64,000 bases of DNA, taken from contig JAKZHN010000002.1 of assembly GCA_037179335.1 (NCBI GenBank), forward strand, positions 1,302,001 to 1,366,000. Reading direction: 5' to 3'. This DNA is from Cyclaneusma minus. Its lineage: Eukaryota; Ascomycota; Leotiomycetes; Marthamycetales; Marthamycetaceae. Both the position numbers and the translations under genes were made by a program. The notes under the pieces were generated by a model. That model saw nothing but the letters and a program-made list of their open reading frames with translations, had not been told where the DNA came from and did not search any database. Below are positions 13,566 to 27,602 of this stretch, one piece after another (position 1 is the stretch's first letter; each line of letters begins with the position of its first letter).

Positions 13566-16500
13566 AGATTCACGTAAAATATTAAACGCGTATTTAATTA
13601 CTATATAATAGTATTTATTTTTGCTAATGCTATAACATGCCTTAATAAATACTAAACGGATTTAAATGCCCAAAAACTTGGCTTTTTGTTTAAATTTGTT
13701 TTCAATTTTAATTTCGGTACTATAAATAATACGATTTAATAAACCAAAATAAATATTAATTCATACTATTTTAATAATTTTCCAAATATATTAAATTGTT
13801 TTTTAAAACAAAAACTTGACTATTCAATAGCTAATAGCTATATTTATTATATATACTATCAAACGGCCGTCTAAAACAAATAAATTAATTAATAGTTTAA
13901 TATTAAAATTAGTTTTTTTTAAATTAATTTTAAAGCAGCCGGGTCTTTTTTTATTAAATTGGCAATTTAAATAAAATTTTATTATTTTTTTTAAAAAATC
14001 TTTCTATTAAATTTTGTATTGGCTTTGCTAAAAATGGCTGCTAGTCTAAATATACTAACATAGCTATATTTAATGTAATTGTTTTTAAATTTATATTAAT
14101 TTCAATTGGCCATAATATTGTATTTTTATGTTTGGAAAAATAGCAAAAACCATAAATAATCCCATTTCCATTTTATAGCTATTTTTAAACTGCCTTAAAT
14201 TACAATATTATTAAAATTATTAAATTTCAATTTCAAGCAGTTTATTTCCGCTAAATAAAGTAAAAAAAAACACTAGTATAAAAAGAAATACCAAATTAAA
14301 TAAAGATATTGGCTATCCCCAATATAAATATTGGTTAATTGTTTTTAAAATGTATTTAATAGACTCCTGTAGCTTATTTATCTAATTTAAATTTAAATAT
14401 AATATTTTGCAATGCTTTAAATTAAAAAAATCCTGCAATATTAAATTCGGCTATTTTGGTATTTAAAAAAATACTTTATAAAATATTAAAAATATATTTG
14501 CTTTTTATAGTAAATATGTTTTTAATTAATATTGTTTTATTCGGGATTAAATAAATTTAAATAAATAAATATATAAGCAGCTGTTTATTTATTTAAAAGC
14601 TTTATAATAAATATTGCTTTTAAATAAATTGGGGCTATAATTATATTGATTTGCAAATTTTTAAATTGCAGGCTATTTTAAATTTTAAACGGAGTGCTAA
14701 TATTTTTTTAAAAAAAATACTAAATAGCATTATAAAATTTTCTATTATTTAAAAAATTGAAAAGCTTATTTAAAAAACCTTTAAAATAAGGCTTCTTATT
14801 TAGTTTATTGCTATAAATGTTTTCCATTATTATTATAATAAGCTTTAATTTATTAAAGCATTTATTATTGAATTAAATAACGCTATTATTCAAATTTTTT
14901 GTATTTATTAAAAATTCATTATAAATTTATTATAAATTTAATTTGCTATACACTTTAAGCCATATTTTGATATTTATTATAAAAGCCTTTTTTAATAATA
15001 TTATAATTAGTAAATTAATATTTGAAATTATTGCAAATATTGCATTTTTAATTGTAATTTTATTTTTTAAAGCATATTTCGCCATTTTTAAATTTAAATT
15101 CAGTATTTTCACCCGTTTTGCTATTTATATTCAAATATTTACTTTTAAATCCTATTTTGGCATTTTTATTTAAATATTCATTTTTAAATCCCATTTCGCT
15201 ATTTTTATTTAAATAGCCATTTTAAAATTCATTTTTAAAGCTTTTATTACCACATTTGGAATTATAAAAATTTGTATTATTGTAAAATTAGTTAATTTTT
15301 TTTTATAATTGCAAAAATCTATATAAATATAAAACTGATTGGCATTTTTATTAATTTTTATCTTATTAAATATAGCTCCATAAATTTGAAATGCTAAATC
15401 TCTATATTTTAAATATAAATTGATATATATTTATTTATAATTGGAAATTTTTGAAATTTCTTTATATAGCTGGGTTTTAATATTTTTATTCTTTTGGCAA
15501 TTTAATTTTACAATTGGCTAAAGCTTTTAAAGCTAATTTAAAATCAGATTTAAATATTCCAGCTTATTTAAAATGGGATTATTTTAAATGATTTTGCAGA
15601 AATTGGTATTAATTTAAAAATTCTAATATTTCATGCAATTGGCTTTAATTTTAAATTCTTAACGAATAAATTTTATTATTTTTTTAAATATAAAGCCTTT
15701 ATTAAACAAAATCCGATTATAATAGTCCCAGGCTTTATTATAATTTTCTTTAGAAATACTAGCTTTTATATATATTAAAAAACCTTGCAAATTTGGCATT
15801 TAAAATTTTAAAGCATTTACCATTATATTTGTCTTTCTTTTAATAAACCTTATCAAAATTTATAATTTGTTTTGGCCTAATAATTTGCTTTTTAATTTAG
15901 AATTTCCAATATTATAAAATTGTTTTATAGCTAAGGATTATTTTTAGCAAAAGAAAAATAGTATTGGGTTTTTTATTAAAGCTAGCTATAGAGTATATTG
16001 AAAGGAGCGGTTTTTTTATAGGAAGAATCTTTAATTTTTAATATTAAAATTCGTTCTTTGAATTCCGGCTTTTTAATTTCAAATTTGTTAAAATTATATT
16101 TTTTAAATATGAATTTCGCTAAAACCTTTTTTTAATTAAGTTTGTAATTAGTTTTTTAATTTTTAATATATTTTTTTATATATTAAAAAATACTTTAATA
16201 TTTTGAAATATTTTGGCTTTTAAAGAAATTCTTTAAAAAATATGGATAGTTTTTTCCATTATTTATTAATTATATTTTTAAATATTAATTGCTTATAATT
16301 ATAAGTTATTCTTGGTTTTTTTTTTAATTTATTTTTTAGCCATTTTGAAAATTTGATTATTTTTAATAGCTTAATTAATTAAAAAGATATTAAATTGCTT
16401 TGCCTATATAAAAGAAATATACTATATTTTTTTAGATAATTTGTAAAGATATTTTGGAAATTTTTAATTTAAAAAAAAGTTTATTTCCATTTAATTTTTA

Positions 16501-17293
16501 AAGCTTTTTCAAAAGCTTTTTATCAAATGTATATTAATTTTATTTTGCCGCAATATCAGTTTATACCAATTTAATAGTATACCATTAATTATATTCCGAT
16601 TATATATTGCTAAATTATTGAAATTAAAATTTTAAAAATCCCGATCATTTATAAAATAGCTATATTTTTGGAAAATTATAATAAAAAATAGATTCTTTTT
16701 TAAATAGTATAATTATTAAATTAGAAATAATTAATTGCGTATTAAAAGCGCTATAAAATAATTCATTTAGATAAAAAACAAGTCTTTTTAACTATTGCGC
16801 CGATACCAGGCTATATTAATTGCGCAATTGGATTTTTGATTTTTAAATTTTGCTACGCGGAAGCTTTTAATTGGCGCAAATCTATATAAAATACAAATTC
16901 AAATAAAGCAAATTTAAATAATATAAATCTGGATATTGCAAAACAGGAATAAATTTTATTAAATATTACAAATAATTATTATTATTGCGAAAAGCAAAAC
17001 TGCGTATAAAAAAACTGCGCAATAGATATTTGGTAAAAAAAAGCTAAAATAAAGCAATTTTGAATAATAAAATAAATGGCCGTAATGAACGCGATTTTTG
17101 CAATCTAGGGCTGCATAAAATAGAAATTAATAAATTTTCAAATTATAAAAAAATTGCGTAAAGCTTGATCAATTTAAAATAAAATTTCTCTTTAATATAA
17201 TAATGCTGCAAATTAAAATAAAGGCTGTAAAATATTACCTTTTTCGAAATAAGAATTTTGCAAATTTATATTTAAGAAACAAACGCTAATTAG

Positions 17294-17514
17294 TGTTAGT
17301 TTCTATAGAGGAAATAAAATTATATATATATAGGATTTCAAAATGCTATTAATTATAATTAAAAAAGGAAATGGATAGCGCTAGCATATAGGGAATAAGG
17401 GCATTCCCAGCCTTGGCGCTAACGCCTAGCCCCTGGTGCTTACCGGTGCACGGGCCATTGGATGGTCCGTGCCCCAGGTGAGTGCCTAAGGCTGAATATG
17501 CCAGGGAATTAACA
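17294..17514 (-). repeat. Right (5') LTR of the Copia-type element
   Basis: This pairs with 10982-11196. It is the better preserved of the two in its last 140 bp (TGGTGCTTACCGGTGCACGG and following bases), where the partner shows T or A at many C/G positions. The exact 5' end is uncertain by a few bases because the first 30 bp align poorly. Confidence 0.77.
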
Positions 17515-18307
17515 TGAGAGCAATAGAAAAAATAAATTGAAAATTAAAAATTATATTTAATTTAAAATAGCTATTAAAGATATTTATATTTTTTGCAATT
17601 CATAGCCAAAGCCTTATATTTTTGCAATTGCTATTTAATTGTTTTTTTAAATTCAGCCAAAATTGTGTATTTATGCAATTATTTTTTAATTATTTTTTTA
17701 AATTTGTATTATTTTGCAAATTTGGAAATTTTGCTGCAATATTTTTATAATTTCGCTTTTTCTTATAATACTATATTAATTTAATTTAAGCTGAGTTTGG
17801 ATTTTTATAAATACGGCGGCTATTGTTTTTTTGTAATTATTATAATTTTTCAAAAAACTATTGCTGTTTTGTTTTATTAAATTAATTTTATACTTGCGAT
17901 TTATATTTTTGCGAATAATAATTTTTGAATTTGATTTTTATTTATTTAAATTAAATTTGATTTTATAATTTATTGGATTATTAGTTTATATTTGTTTGGA
18001 TTTTTACGTTTTTTGCATTTTATTGCCAAAATTATATATTTATACAATTGCTATTCAATTGTTTTTATAAATTTTGCTATAATTGCGTATTTATATACTA
18101 ATTATTTAATTGTCTTTTTTTATTATATTGTAAACTTGAAAATTTAATAAAATTGCAAAATTTATAATATTATATTATATTTGTCCTTTTTTATTTGCCA
18201 ATTTATAATAATTTAATAATTAAATTGAATTATTTAATTATTTTAAGCCTTAATTTAAAGCTTTTTTAAAAAATTAAATTTACAATTTTGTTAAAATGCC
18301 CTCCTAG
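17515..18307. other. AT-rich spacer, nothing recognised
   Basis: This lies between the Copia-type element and the 166-bp LTR. It has T-rich runs and short open frames only (63 codons at 17593-17784 with no motif). No repeat partner was found within the window. Confidence 0.4.
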
Positions 18308-18474
18308 TGGTTCGAATTGACCCCCTGCCAAGACACCATGGTTATATGCAGGGGATTACGCCCCCTTTGCATATATAAGCGAGAAAGAAATATATAATAT
18401 TTTCAAGCTGTAAAATAGCCTTTTCCTTTTAATATAATATATTTAAAAAATCCAGCCTATATTGGATTTAAATA
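18308..18474 (+). repeat. LTR of a second Copia family, left copy
   Basis: This 167-bp segment starts TGGTTCGAATTGACC and ends GGATTTAAATA. It is repeated in the same orientation at 42846-43010. Both copies share a TATA-like GCATATATAAGC core and the run AATATTTTCAAGCTRTAAA. This copy keeps more C and G in its first half, while the partner keeps more at its end (CCAGCCCACGTTGGATTC). TG...TA/CA ends and equal lengths support an LTR. The partner sits about 450 bp after a Copia RT/RNase H relic, so the pair probably bounds one Copia element now split by nested insertions. A solo LTR is the alternative. No target duplication is visible. Confidence 0.7.
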
Positions 18475-21400
18475 AATTATAATTACTAATATACTTTAAT
18501 ATAATTAAAAAAACAAATCTTTATAGCATTTTATTTTTAAAATTTTTATAACGCCGTATTTTTAAACTTTTAATAAAAGTTTTATAATATTGTATTTTTA
18601 AAGCCTTTAAATTCCTAATATAATACTGTGTTTTTTATAGCGCTGTATTTTTAAAGTCTATTATCTTTTAGCGCAATACCGTATTTTTGCAAATTTATTT
18701 TATAAATTAATAATAATAATAATAAATCCCTATTTTTTAAATTAATATATTTATTAATTTTAATTAGTTTTAACTAGTTTTTTTTATAAATTAAATATTA
18801 TATTTATTATATTTGTTAATATATAAAGCATTTATAATTAATAACAACCTGTTTTTATTTTTATTTATATTAATTATTATAAATAATTTAGTATAGTAAA
18901 AGTATTTTTTAAAAGCAAAGGCATTTAATATATTGTAATTACTATTTTTGATTAATACGCTATAAATCTTAATTGTATTTAAGCAAATAAAAAGCAAATT
19001 TCATTAAATAAAAATTTAAAAAGGCAATATAAAGCAAATATTGCAAAAGCCTTTTATAAAATTTATATTTATTTGAATTAATTGGATAAAAAGGCTATTA
19101 ATTTTAGAATTTATTATATAAATATTTAGGATATTTTAAATAAAAAATACTTTATAAATTTTATTACTATTATAAATTCTTATTTTTGACAAATTGCCAA
19201 TTTTAAATAAATTCTAAATTCTACTATTAAAAAGCCTTGAATTAAACTCCATGCTATTGAACGTTAAATTATTTAATTAAATCTATTTTATATAATGGTT
19301 TATATTAAGGATTTTCTTTTTTATATTATACTATTATATTTTTTAGTAAAATATTTTATACTTAAAAATATATTATTTAAAAAATAAATTTACTAAAAAA
19401 AGGTCTTTTTATAATTAAAAAAAACTGCCTATTTTATTATTCTATAAAAATGAAATAAAAAAAGCAAATGCAAAAAAAAGCAATTTATTAAATGGAATAA
19501 GCTATAAAATAAGCGTCTTATTGATATTTTTTATAAAAATAGAACTAATGGCTATAAAAATATTAAAATCTTTTATAATTAAATCGAGTATTTTTTATAT
19601 AGCCAAAAAGGCTATAATAGTATTAAAATATATTTTTACCTTTTTATAAATTAAAAGGAAATATAAAATATTATAATAATCGGCTTGGTAAAAATCCTAA
19701 TTAAAAAGAAAAAACCTTATATAACTAAAGGCAATTTTTTTAAAGCTTAAAAAACAAAATCCAATATATATTATCCAAGATTTTATTGGCATTGCCAATA
19801 AAATTTCCTATTTTATTTAAAGTGCAAATTTCGATATTATATTATACATATATTTTTTTTAAAAAACAATTTAAAATTATACTAGCGGAAAGCTATTAAA
19901 ATAAAAAAATAGAAATTTTACTTAATTTAAATTAATATTATATTATTATTATATTAATAAAGGTTTAAAATAAGAAATAATAATAGATACAAAAAAGCGA
20001 TTTCTGAATTAAATTAATTTCAATCGCTTTAAACGTATTATTATTTAAATTAGCGTGTTAAATTTACCTTATTAATACTATAGCTAATATTAATATACTA
20101 TTAATATTGCTATTACAGCTTTACTAGCGCATTTACAAAAGCTCTTTAGGCTTTTATTATTAATGGGAAAAATAATTCTACTATTATTATAAGCTTTTTC
20201 CGTAAACTCTTTTTAACCACTATTATTAATTGTTTTTTTTATAATTAATGCGGCATTTATTAATATTAAACTTTTTATTAATATTATTAAAACTGCTTAG
20301 CGCTTTTACTGCTTATTCGCCGCTATTCCGATTGCTATTAACAGCTAATATATTTTTGCCTAAGTTTTTAAAAAATTATTATCGACAAATTACCAATTCT
20401 TTACCAGCGCGTTTTTAATGCCTATTAATACGAAATCAAAATTAAAATATTTTAAAAAAGCTATATTGCTATTTAATTTTAATAAATATTTGCCGTTTAA
20501 ATTATTAAAAGTATTAATAATAAATTTAAAAAAATAAATTTAAAAACGTTAATTTAAAAAACTAAATTTAGAAGAATAAATTTAAAAAAATAGATTTATT
20601 TGGAAATTTAATTTAAGGCATTTGGAATTTTTTTAGCGGAGATATTATATTTTAAACTATTAATGCAAAAGCCGTTAAGCTTTTAATTAAAAGCTTTGCT
20701 TAAATAAAAAAGAGTTTTGCTTTAAAAGCAAGATTAATTTATATACTTTATTTAATGATTATATACGCTATTTTAAAAAGCTTTTATTTTAAAAATATAA
20801 ATTAAAAACTTTTGATTCAAAAATTTTAAAAGCAAAATAAATGCAGCATTTTAAATTTTAAAATGCTAAAAATAGCCTAGTTTAAAAGAATCCGCAAAAC
20901 TAATAACAATTATAGCTTTTTAATTATTAAATTAAATAGCCTAGTATATATTAATAAATTTATTAAATAGCAAATTTTAACAAATTTCAATACCAAAATA
21001 TATAAATAATTTAAAATTATTATTAAAGCTATTAAATATTTTAAATATATAAAATTTGGATATACTTTTAAAATATACCAATTATTAAAAAATACAATAT
21101 AAAGCCTGATTTTTAATTTGCAAAATAATAAAAATATATAAGAATTTAATATGCCAGTATTTTATTAAGCATTAATGCTTTTTTAATATAAATCCAATAG
21201 CTAACTGAAAAGCCATTAGCGATTTGTTTTTCTTTTTAAATTTTAACCGCTTTAAATTAATTATATTAGTAAAGTTAATTGCAAGCAATAGCCGCGTTTG
21301 CAATATAAATAACACTTAAAAAAATTATTTGCGGTAAAAAAGGCATTTTTAAAATTGCTTAGCGCAATTAGATTTTTGTAAATAAATTTGCTGATTTAAT

Positions 21401-22900
21401 ATAATTTATATAAGCTTCCAAATATATAAAATTGCTAATACCAAACATATTGCAAAATAATGCAATAGATTTTAATTAATAATAAATATTAATGTATTCC
21501 AAATATTACAATATAATATTTATAAATTTAATAAGATTTTTAATTTATTATTTAATTTAATAAATTTTGCAAATAACTTTTAAATATTCGCTATTTAAAA
21601 GCTTTAAACTTTTTTTTTAAAATAACGCTAAATATCTAAAATTCAACGGCTTTAATTTTGCCCTATTTTTATTAAAAGAGCGGTTGTATATTGCTATATA
21701 TCTTAATTAAAAGATTTCTATTGATAATTTATAAATCAAATATTTATTTTTAAATTTAATATATATTAATTTCCTATTTTGCCATAATATTGCTATTTTG
21801 CAATTTCGAATTTATAATATTTATAATACCTTTTGTATATATTATAATAATAATTTCAATTTTTCAATGTTTTTGCTATTTGCTAATAATTTTTAAAAAC
21901 GCTTTATAAGCAATATTTTTTTAATTCGAAATCTTTTTTTTATTTTTTTTTATAAAGTTTTAATACTATTTTTATTTATTATATTTATGCGAGTGGCTTA
22001 TTAAAAATTATTAAAAAGTACTAATAAAATTTACTAAATTTTAAAAATATTATTATTTTTCATATTAGAAATGCTAAAATATATATTAATTCTTTTTTAA
22101 ACCCATTATATTGCCAATCTATTTATTGCTTATAAAATTAAAAGAAAATGTGGAGTTTTAATTAAATTATAAGCCTATTAAAATATAGCTTTAGCTAAAA
22201 ATTATTAAAACGCCAAAACAAAATGAGTGAGTTTAAAAGTATATTAATTTTATAATTTTTGGCTAATTTTTAATTTAATTATTATTATTTATTAATAATA
22301 AACTTTGCTTTAACTTTTTTTTTTAAAAAAAAGCAAATAATTTTTTTTAAAATATTATAAATATGGCTATTACTAGAGCAATTCTATAAATTACCCAATT
22401 TAAAGAATATAAATTATAATAAAATTGAAATTATAAAAAAACAATAAAGCATTATAAAAGAATATATTAAGTAATTTTTATAAGCTTGCCGGCGTATTTT
22501 AAAGCAATAAACAATATGAATAAAATTATTTAAAAGGCCAAAATTATTTATTAAAAACAAAACTATAAATTTGCAAGCAATATAATAATTATATAATTGT
22601 TCAAATGCTAGGCAAGGCTTTGCAATTATATACCCGCTAATTTGTTATATAGTTTTCTTAAACTTTACCAATATATTGCCGGCAATAAACTTTTGCAATA
22701 ATTGCAAAATTCTAAAACCAATTTTCTTTTTAGACAGATTTTTTAAATATAGCCAATATTAAATATTCGCCAAAACTTTCTATAAACTTTTTTTATTAAA
22801 ATTAGAAAATAAAATAAGCAACTAAAAAAACAAGCCATTTAAAGCCCCAAAATTATTAAAAAACAAATCTTTTTTATTTAAAAAAAAATTATCAATTACT
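18475..22900. other. AT-rich degraded sequence between the LTR and the LINE RT
   Basis: No gene and no clear motif can be read. The segment 20030-20420 is somewhat less AT-rich. By position, part of this stretch should hold the 5' half of the LINE (ORF1 and the endonuclease domain of ORF2) and the 5' part of the split Copia element, but I could not confirm either from motifs. Confidence 0.4.
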
Positions 22901-22949
22901 ATTAATTATATTTCAAAACTATATAAAGCATATATTAATTTAAAATATT

Positions 22950-24150
22950 AATTATACTATTTTAAAAAGGTATAAATAATTGCATTTTGCAAATTAAAAA
23001 AAGCCGATTATATTATATTAGCAAATTACTAGCCAATTGCCTTTTTAAATAGTTTTAGTAAAAATGTAAAAACTTTATTGCTTTCTTTTTTATAAATATT
23101 ATCAAAATTAATTCTTTTTTAAATTATTAAATAAAGCAAAACAAACCGCAATATTTATTTATTTTTAAAGCTTTTTATAAATTAAATTTATAAATTTAAA
23201 ATATTAAGCTTGGATATATTTGCTTAATTTTTAGCCTTAATATAGCCGGAGTATTTAATAACGTTTTATATAATTATTTTATTTATATTTTATATAATAA
23301 AGGCATTTTCAGCCAATTTTAAAAATGAATTTAACGCTTTTTTATTAATAAAACAAATTATACTTGCCGGCAAGGAGTCGAAAATATTTTATATTATTAA
23401 CATTTTTTAAGGTTTTTTAATATTTTCTATTTTATTTCTATTTTTTAATTTGAAGCTTTTTAATATTTATCATTTTGATTATAAAAAGGCAGGCATTATA
23501 AAATTTATTAATAATATAAATGTATTAATTTAAGCTCGTATTATAAGCAATAATAATATCATTTTAAATAAAATCTATAACAAATGCTTAAAATAGGCCG
23601 GTAAATACAAAGCCAAATTTGCTTCAAAAAAATATAAATATATATACTTTTTTTATTATTGGCACGGTTTTGATATAAAATTAGAAATATAATTAAAAAA
23701 TATTAATATTTTTTCATTGGAAAAAATACGAATATTTGGGTTATAATTAAATTGCAAATTTAAATAAAGCGAATATTACAAATATAAATCCCAATATTTA
23801 TCCTTTTAATTTGAAATTATTAAGCGCCTTATTATATTAATTTAGAAAATATTATTAAAGTATTTTCGCATAATTTATACTATTATTATTAAAGTTATTA
23901 TATTTTATAAAGGCCTGATTATATATTATATTATAAAAAATAAAGAAATAAAATTATATACAATTAAACCGCTAATAACAAAGCAAAATAATATATTTTA
24001 AATATTTATTAAAAGCTTTAAAGCAATTTTAATACCATTGCTTAAAATCGAGAATAATATCCTATTACTGCCAATTTATTTTGAATTTTTTATTATTGCT
24101 AAACGCTTTAAAATTAAATTAAATTATTATAAATCTATTGTAAAAACTAT
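22950..24150 (+). pseudogene. Tad1-like LINE reverse transcriptase relic
   Basis: Translating the plus strand through stops gives blocks in the order expected of a Tad1-clade non-LTR reverse transcriptase. KSRLYYISKLLANCLFK corresponds to the family's KPDY..PKAYRPIALLN. AGVFNNVLYNYFIYILYNKG corresponds to KGAFDNVSHERLLHNLRKRG, with the catalytic Asp now Asn. IKFINNINVL corresponds to IGFVDDVNVL, with both Asp now Asn. NKCLK*AGKYKAKFASKKY corresponds to ERCLRWARTHGAKFAPEKY. Further on, SFKAILIPLLKIENNILLL (about 24010-24080) matches the post-RT AFKATP...LEIEA..LP segment. The boundaries of the whole LINE are not resolved; it probably lies between about 20 and 25.4 kb. Confidence 0.72.
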
Positions 24151-25476
24151 AAAATGCATGCCTTTTTAGCTCTTTCCCAATATATAAAGGGGCCGCTTAT
24201 TAGGACTATCATTATTATTATTTATTAAAATCTAGCTATATTAAATGGCAAATTCAAATTTTGCTATAAATAAAGGATTTGCTATATTTTTTCAAAAGTG
24301 CAAAAGCATTTGCTTATTTAAGATATTTAGCAATGCAATTAGAAGCTTTATATTAAAATATATTTATTATTAATAGCAAAAATAATCAAATAGGTATAAA
24401 AAATTAGTTTATAAAAAACATCACATTTCCATTTATACTAAAAACGGTATTTCTTTAAATTATAAGCCTTTATTTAAGAGATTTCCAAATGCATAATGCT
24501 TTTTAGCAATTTAAATTTATATTAAAAAACTTGGATTTAATAATTTCCTTATACGCCGGCGCATTTTTGGCGCTATATTTAAATATTTTTGCAATTTTGC
24601 CTATTAAATCTTTAAATATATATATATTTTTTTGCCTTAAGTATGATATAAAAAAGCAATTTATCAAAAGCTTAAATCCAATGCCTATAAAAATATAATA
24701 AATCTTAAAACCATTGGCTATTAAATAGCTATTTAAATAAAATTTATTAAAATAATATAGACTTGCCAATTTTGTATTAAAGGCTATTAAAAATAATAAA
24801 TCTTTATAATATTATAATTATTAATATTGGTTTTTGGCTATATATTAATTATAAAAATATTTTATTTTAGGCATTATTATTAACGATGTAATTAATTAAT
24901 AATTATTATAGTTATTTAAAAGCAGAAGAAAAGTAAAAAAAGAAAAGGTAAAAAAGAAAAGCAATACTATTTTTTATTATTTAAGCAAAAGCAATTTTAA
25001 TGCCGTATTAAAATACCTTTATTATTAATTTGCCTTTATTTTATATATGCTTTTAAAAATATATTTCTAATTATTTTTATTATTAATTCTATTATACTTT
25101 AAATATTTAATTCAGGCTTTTATTTAATCCGTTTTTAATTATATTACCAATTGCTTAATAGCCTAGCGTTATTGGATTTTGGCCTTTTTTAAATTCCGTT
25201 TGAAATTATGTTTTTTGCTTTTTTAATATAGCCTTATAAATTATAATAATTTGCTAGGCTTTTAATAAAACATAATAAGCATTTATTAATTTGGTTTTAA
25301 TTATTTATATTAATTAATATCGTTGGAAAATATTTAATATATTTCTAGCTTATAATAGTTTCTGAAAAGCAAATACTATTTTAATAAAATATAAGCTTTT
25401 TAGCATATTTTATATAAATTATTTAATATAAAAGTCTTATTTTTCTATTAGGCTTAAATTCAGGCTTTTAAATATT
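24150..25476. other. AT-rich tail after the LINE relic
   Basis: This probably includes the 3' end of the LINE (RNase H and tail) but no motif is readable. The 88-codon minus-strand open frame at 24503-24769 is antisense to the LINE and has no recognised domain, so I treat it as chance. Confidence 0.35.
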
Positions 25477-25689
25477 TATTATATAGGGCCGAGAGAGGCG
25501 CCCTACAGGCACCCTATAAGGTATATGCGCTAAAAATGCGTAAAGAATAAGCATTGCTTATTAAAAAAGCTAAGCAAGGCTTTTAATATATAATATTTAA
25601 GCATTGCTATTTTTATTTAAAAAGGGCAATGCCTAAGTTTTATAGCAAAAGAATATATATGATATATTTTTATTTTTAATTATTATAAT
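25477..25689 (+). repeat. LTR of Gypsy copy A
   Basis: This is related to 28079-28309 and to 36196-36424. The most diagnostic shared core is ATTGCTTATTAARAAARY followed by AAGCRAGG and TAATATATAATATTTAA. The start is placed by aligning TATTATATAGGGCCGAG with TATCACACGGGGCCGAG of copy B, where every difference is C-to-T or G-to-A. Compared with the other two it lacks about 12 bp near its 3' end. Confidence 0.68.
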
Positions 25690-27602
25690 AAAATAGCTGC
25701 TTTTATTTTAAAAAATAATAATTTAACAAAATAATAATTATTTAATTAAATAGCCGCGAATTTAATGCCAATTATAATATATAAAAAGAATTTAAAAATT
25801 TAATATTAAATGCAATAAATGCAAAATAATAGCGCATATTATATATATTAGACTAATTTGCTAAAAAAGCTTAAAAAAACAAAAAAATTAAAAAAGCTTA
25901 TTGCAAAATAGAAATTTTGTTTTTTTATATAGAAAATATATTTTTTATATGTTTTAATAATTAATTTATTTTTAAATTTTGCAATACTCTTAAATAGAAT
26001 TTTATTTTTTAATAAAGCAATTAATTATAAATTAATATGTAATATATATGTAATATAGCCGGAAATATTAAATGCAAAAGTAGGCCTAATTTTCAATTTA
26101 AAGCCAGAAATATATTTAATACAAATAATTTAAAAAAGTAGTATAGAAATTATAATAAATTATAATATTTATATAATATTTTAAATAATAATATAGCAAT
26201 TTAATACCAATTTAATTGCAAAAACAAAAAAAATAAAAATAAAAACCAGCAGCGCAATTAAAATTAACGCTGGTTTATTTTATGCTTTAATTATAATTTT
26301 AATAATTATAATTGATTTAAATGCATTTATAAAAAAGATATTGCTAAAGACTTAAATATAAAACCCGCAAATATAAATAGCCCGGCAATAAAGCGTATAT
26401 TTTAAATAATAATAGCTTTGGCAATTGCAAAAAGAAAAGCCAATTATTTAAAAATAGCTTTAATTATAGGTTTAATTATCATAATTATAATTAAAATAAG
26501 TATAATTAATTTCTTTTTGCAAAGGCTGCAAATAAAATTTCTAATTTTATAAATTATAAATATAAATACAATAATAATAATAAAGAAATACTAATAATTA
26601 TTTAATTTAATGTTTTTTTTATAAAATAAAAATATATGATAGTTGATCGCTTAATATTAATTAATATTTAAACTATAATTTTTATTTTCGCTTTTATTAA
26701 TAACAAATTAAATAGAAATTTTATATTATTAATATTTGCAAAGAAATAAAAATAAATTGGTATATATATATAATATTTATAAATTTGCTTTTTTAATAAA
26801 ATTAAAATTAAAATTAAATAATACTATAAAATTTTTATTAACTTTTTTAATAATAAAAATAATATAAAATATTTGCGTATTTATATAATTTGCTTTTAAA
26901 TATATTTTAATTTGAATTAGCAAGCAATAAATATTATAATTAAATTAAAACCAATTTTATTTATAAATGCCAAATTAAATATAAAATTATTATTTAAAAT
27001 AAATTAAAAAAATTAAAAAAATTAAATGCAATAATTGATGCTTTAAATATGGTAAATAAGAAATTATTATATATAAAATATTTTACATAAAAAAGCTAAA
27101 AATATAATATTAAATTATACAAAATAGCATTTAGCAAAATAAATAAAAAGCTGTTTTTTATAAAAAATATTGTAAATTTAGTTAAAACTCCTATTATATG
27201 CATATTAAGCAAAATATTAAAATTTTGGCAAAATAAAATTAAACTTTAATATGTTTTTAAAATTATAAATTGCCAAATATTAAAAATATTTATAAAAAAT
27301 ATATAGCAAAATTAAAATTAAAATTAAAATAAAAAGTCAAAATGCAAAATATTAAAAACATTAAATTATTTTAATAATATTTTTAATGCAAAAAACACTG
27401 ATATATTATTTATATGTTTTAATTAAAATTATATTATAAAAATTAAAGCAAATTTATTTTATTAATTTATTTATAAATTATTTAAAAAATAACTAATTAC
27501 GCTAAAGAAATCTTTTAATAATACGCTAATAAGAATTTAAATTTATAAATTAAAAAGCTTAATAAAGAAAATTGTATTATTTATATTAAAAAAAACAATA
27601 AT

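Larger units (their letters stand above)
10982..17514 (-). mobile_element. Ty1/Copia-type LTR retrotransposon, RIP-inactivated
   Basis: Two direct repeats of about 215-221 bp (10982-11196 and 17294-17514) enclose 6.1 kb. On the minus strand the interior contains an integrase C-terminal relic (about 13565-12950) followed by a reverse transcriptase relic (about 12540-12050). Integrase upstream of RT is the Copia/Pseudoviridae order, so the right LTR is 5' and the left LTR 3'. The right LTR ends ...TTAACA and the left ...TTAATA, again CA against TA. I found no matching target-site duplication. A 9-bp tandem array lies downstream of the integrase relic at about 12838-12890. gag should lie at 15-17 kb but I could not identify it. 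Confidence 0.78.

Noticed and set aside
18308..18330. GGTTCGAATTG as a tRNA T-arm or Pol III B box (tRNA gene or SINE)
   Set aside because: There is no A box, no cloverleaf and no partner arm. The segment is the start of a 166-bp LTR repeated at 42846.
24503..24769. 88-codon minus-strand ORF
   Set aside because: It is antisense to the LINE relic, has composition-driven residues (F, Y, I, K, N) and no motif.
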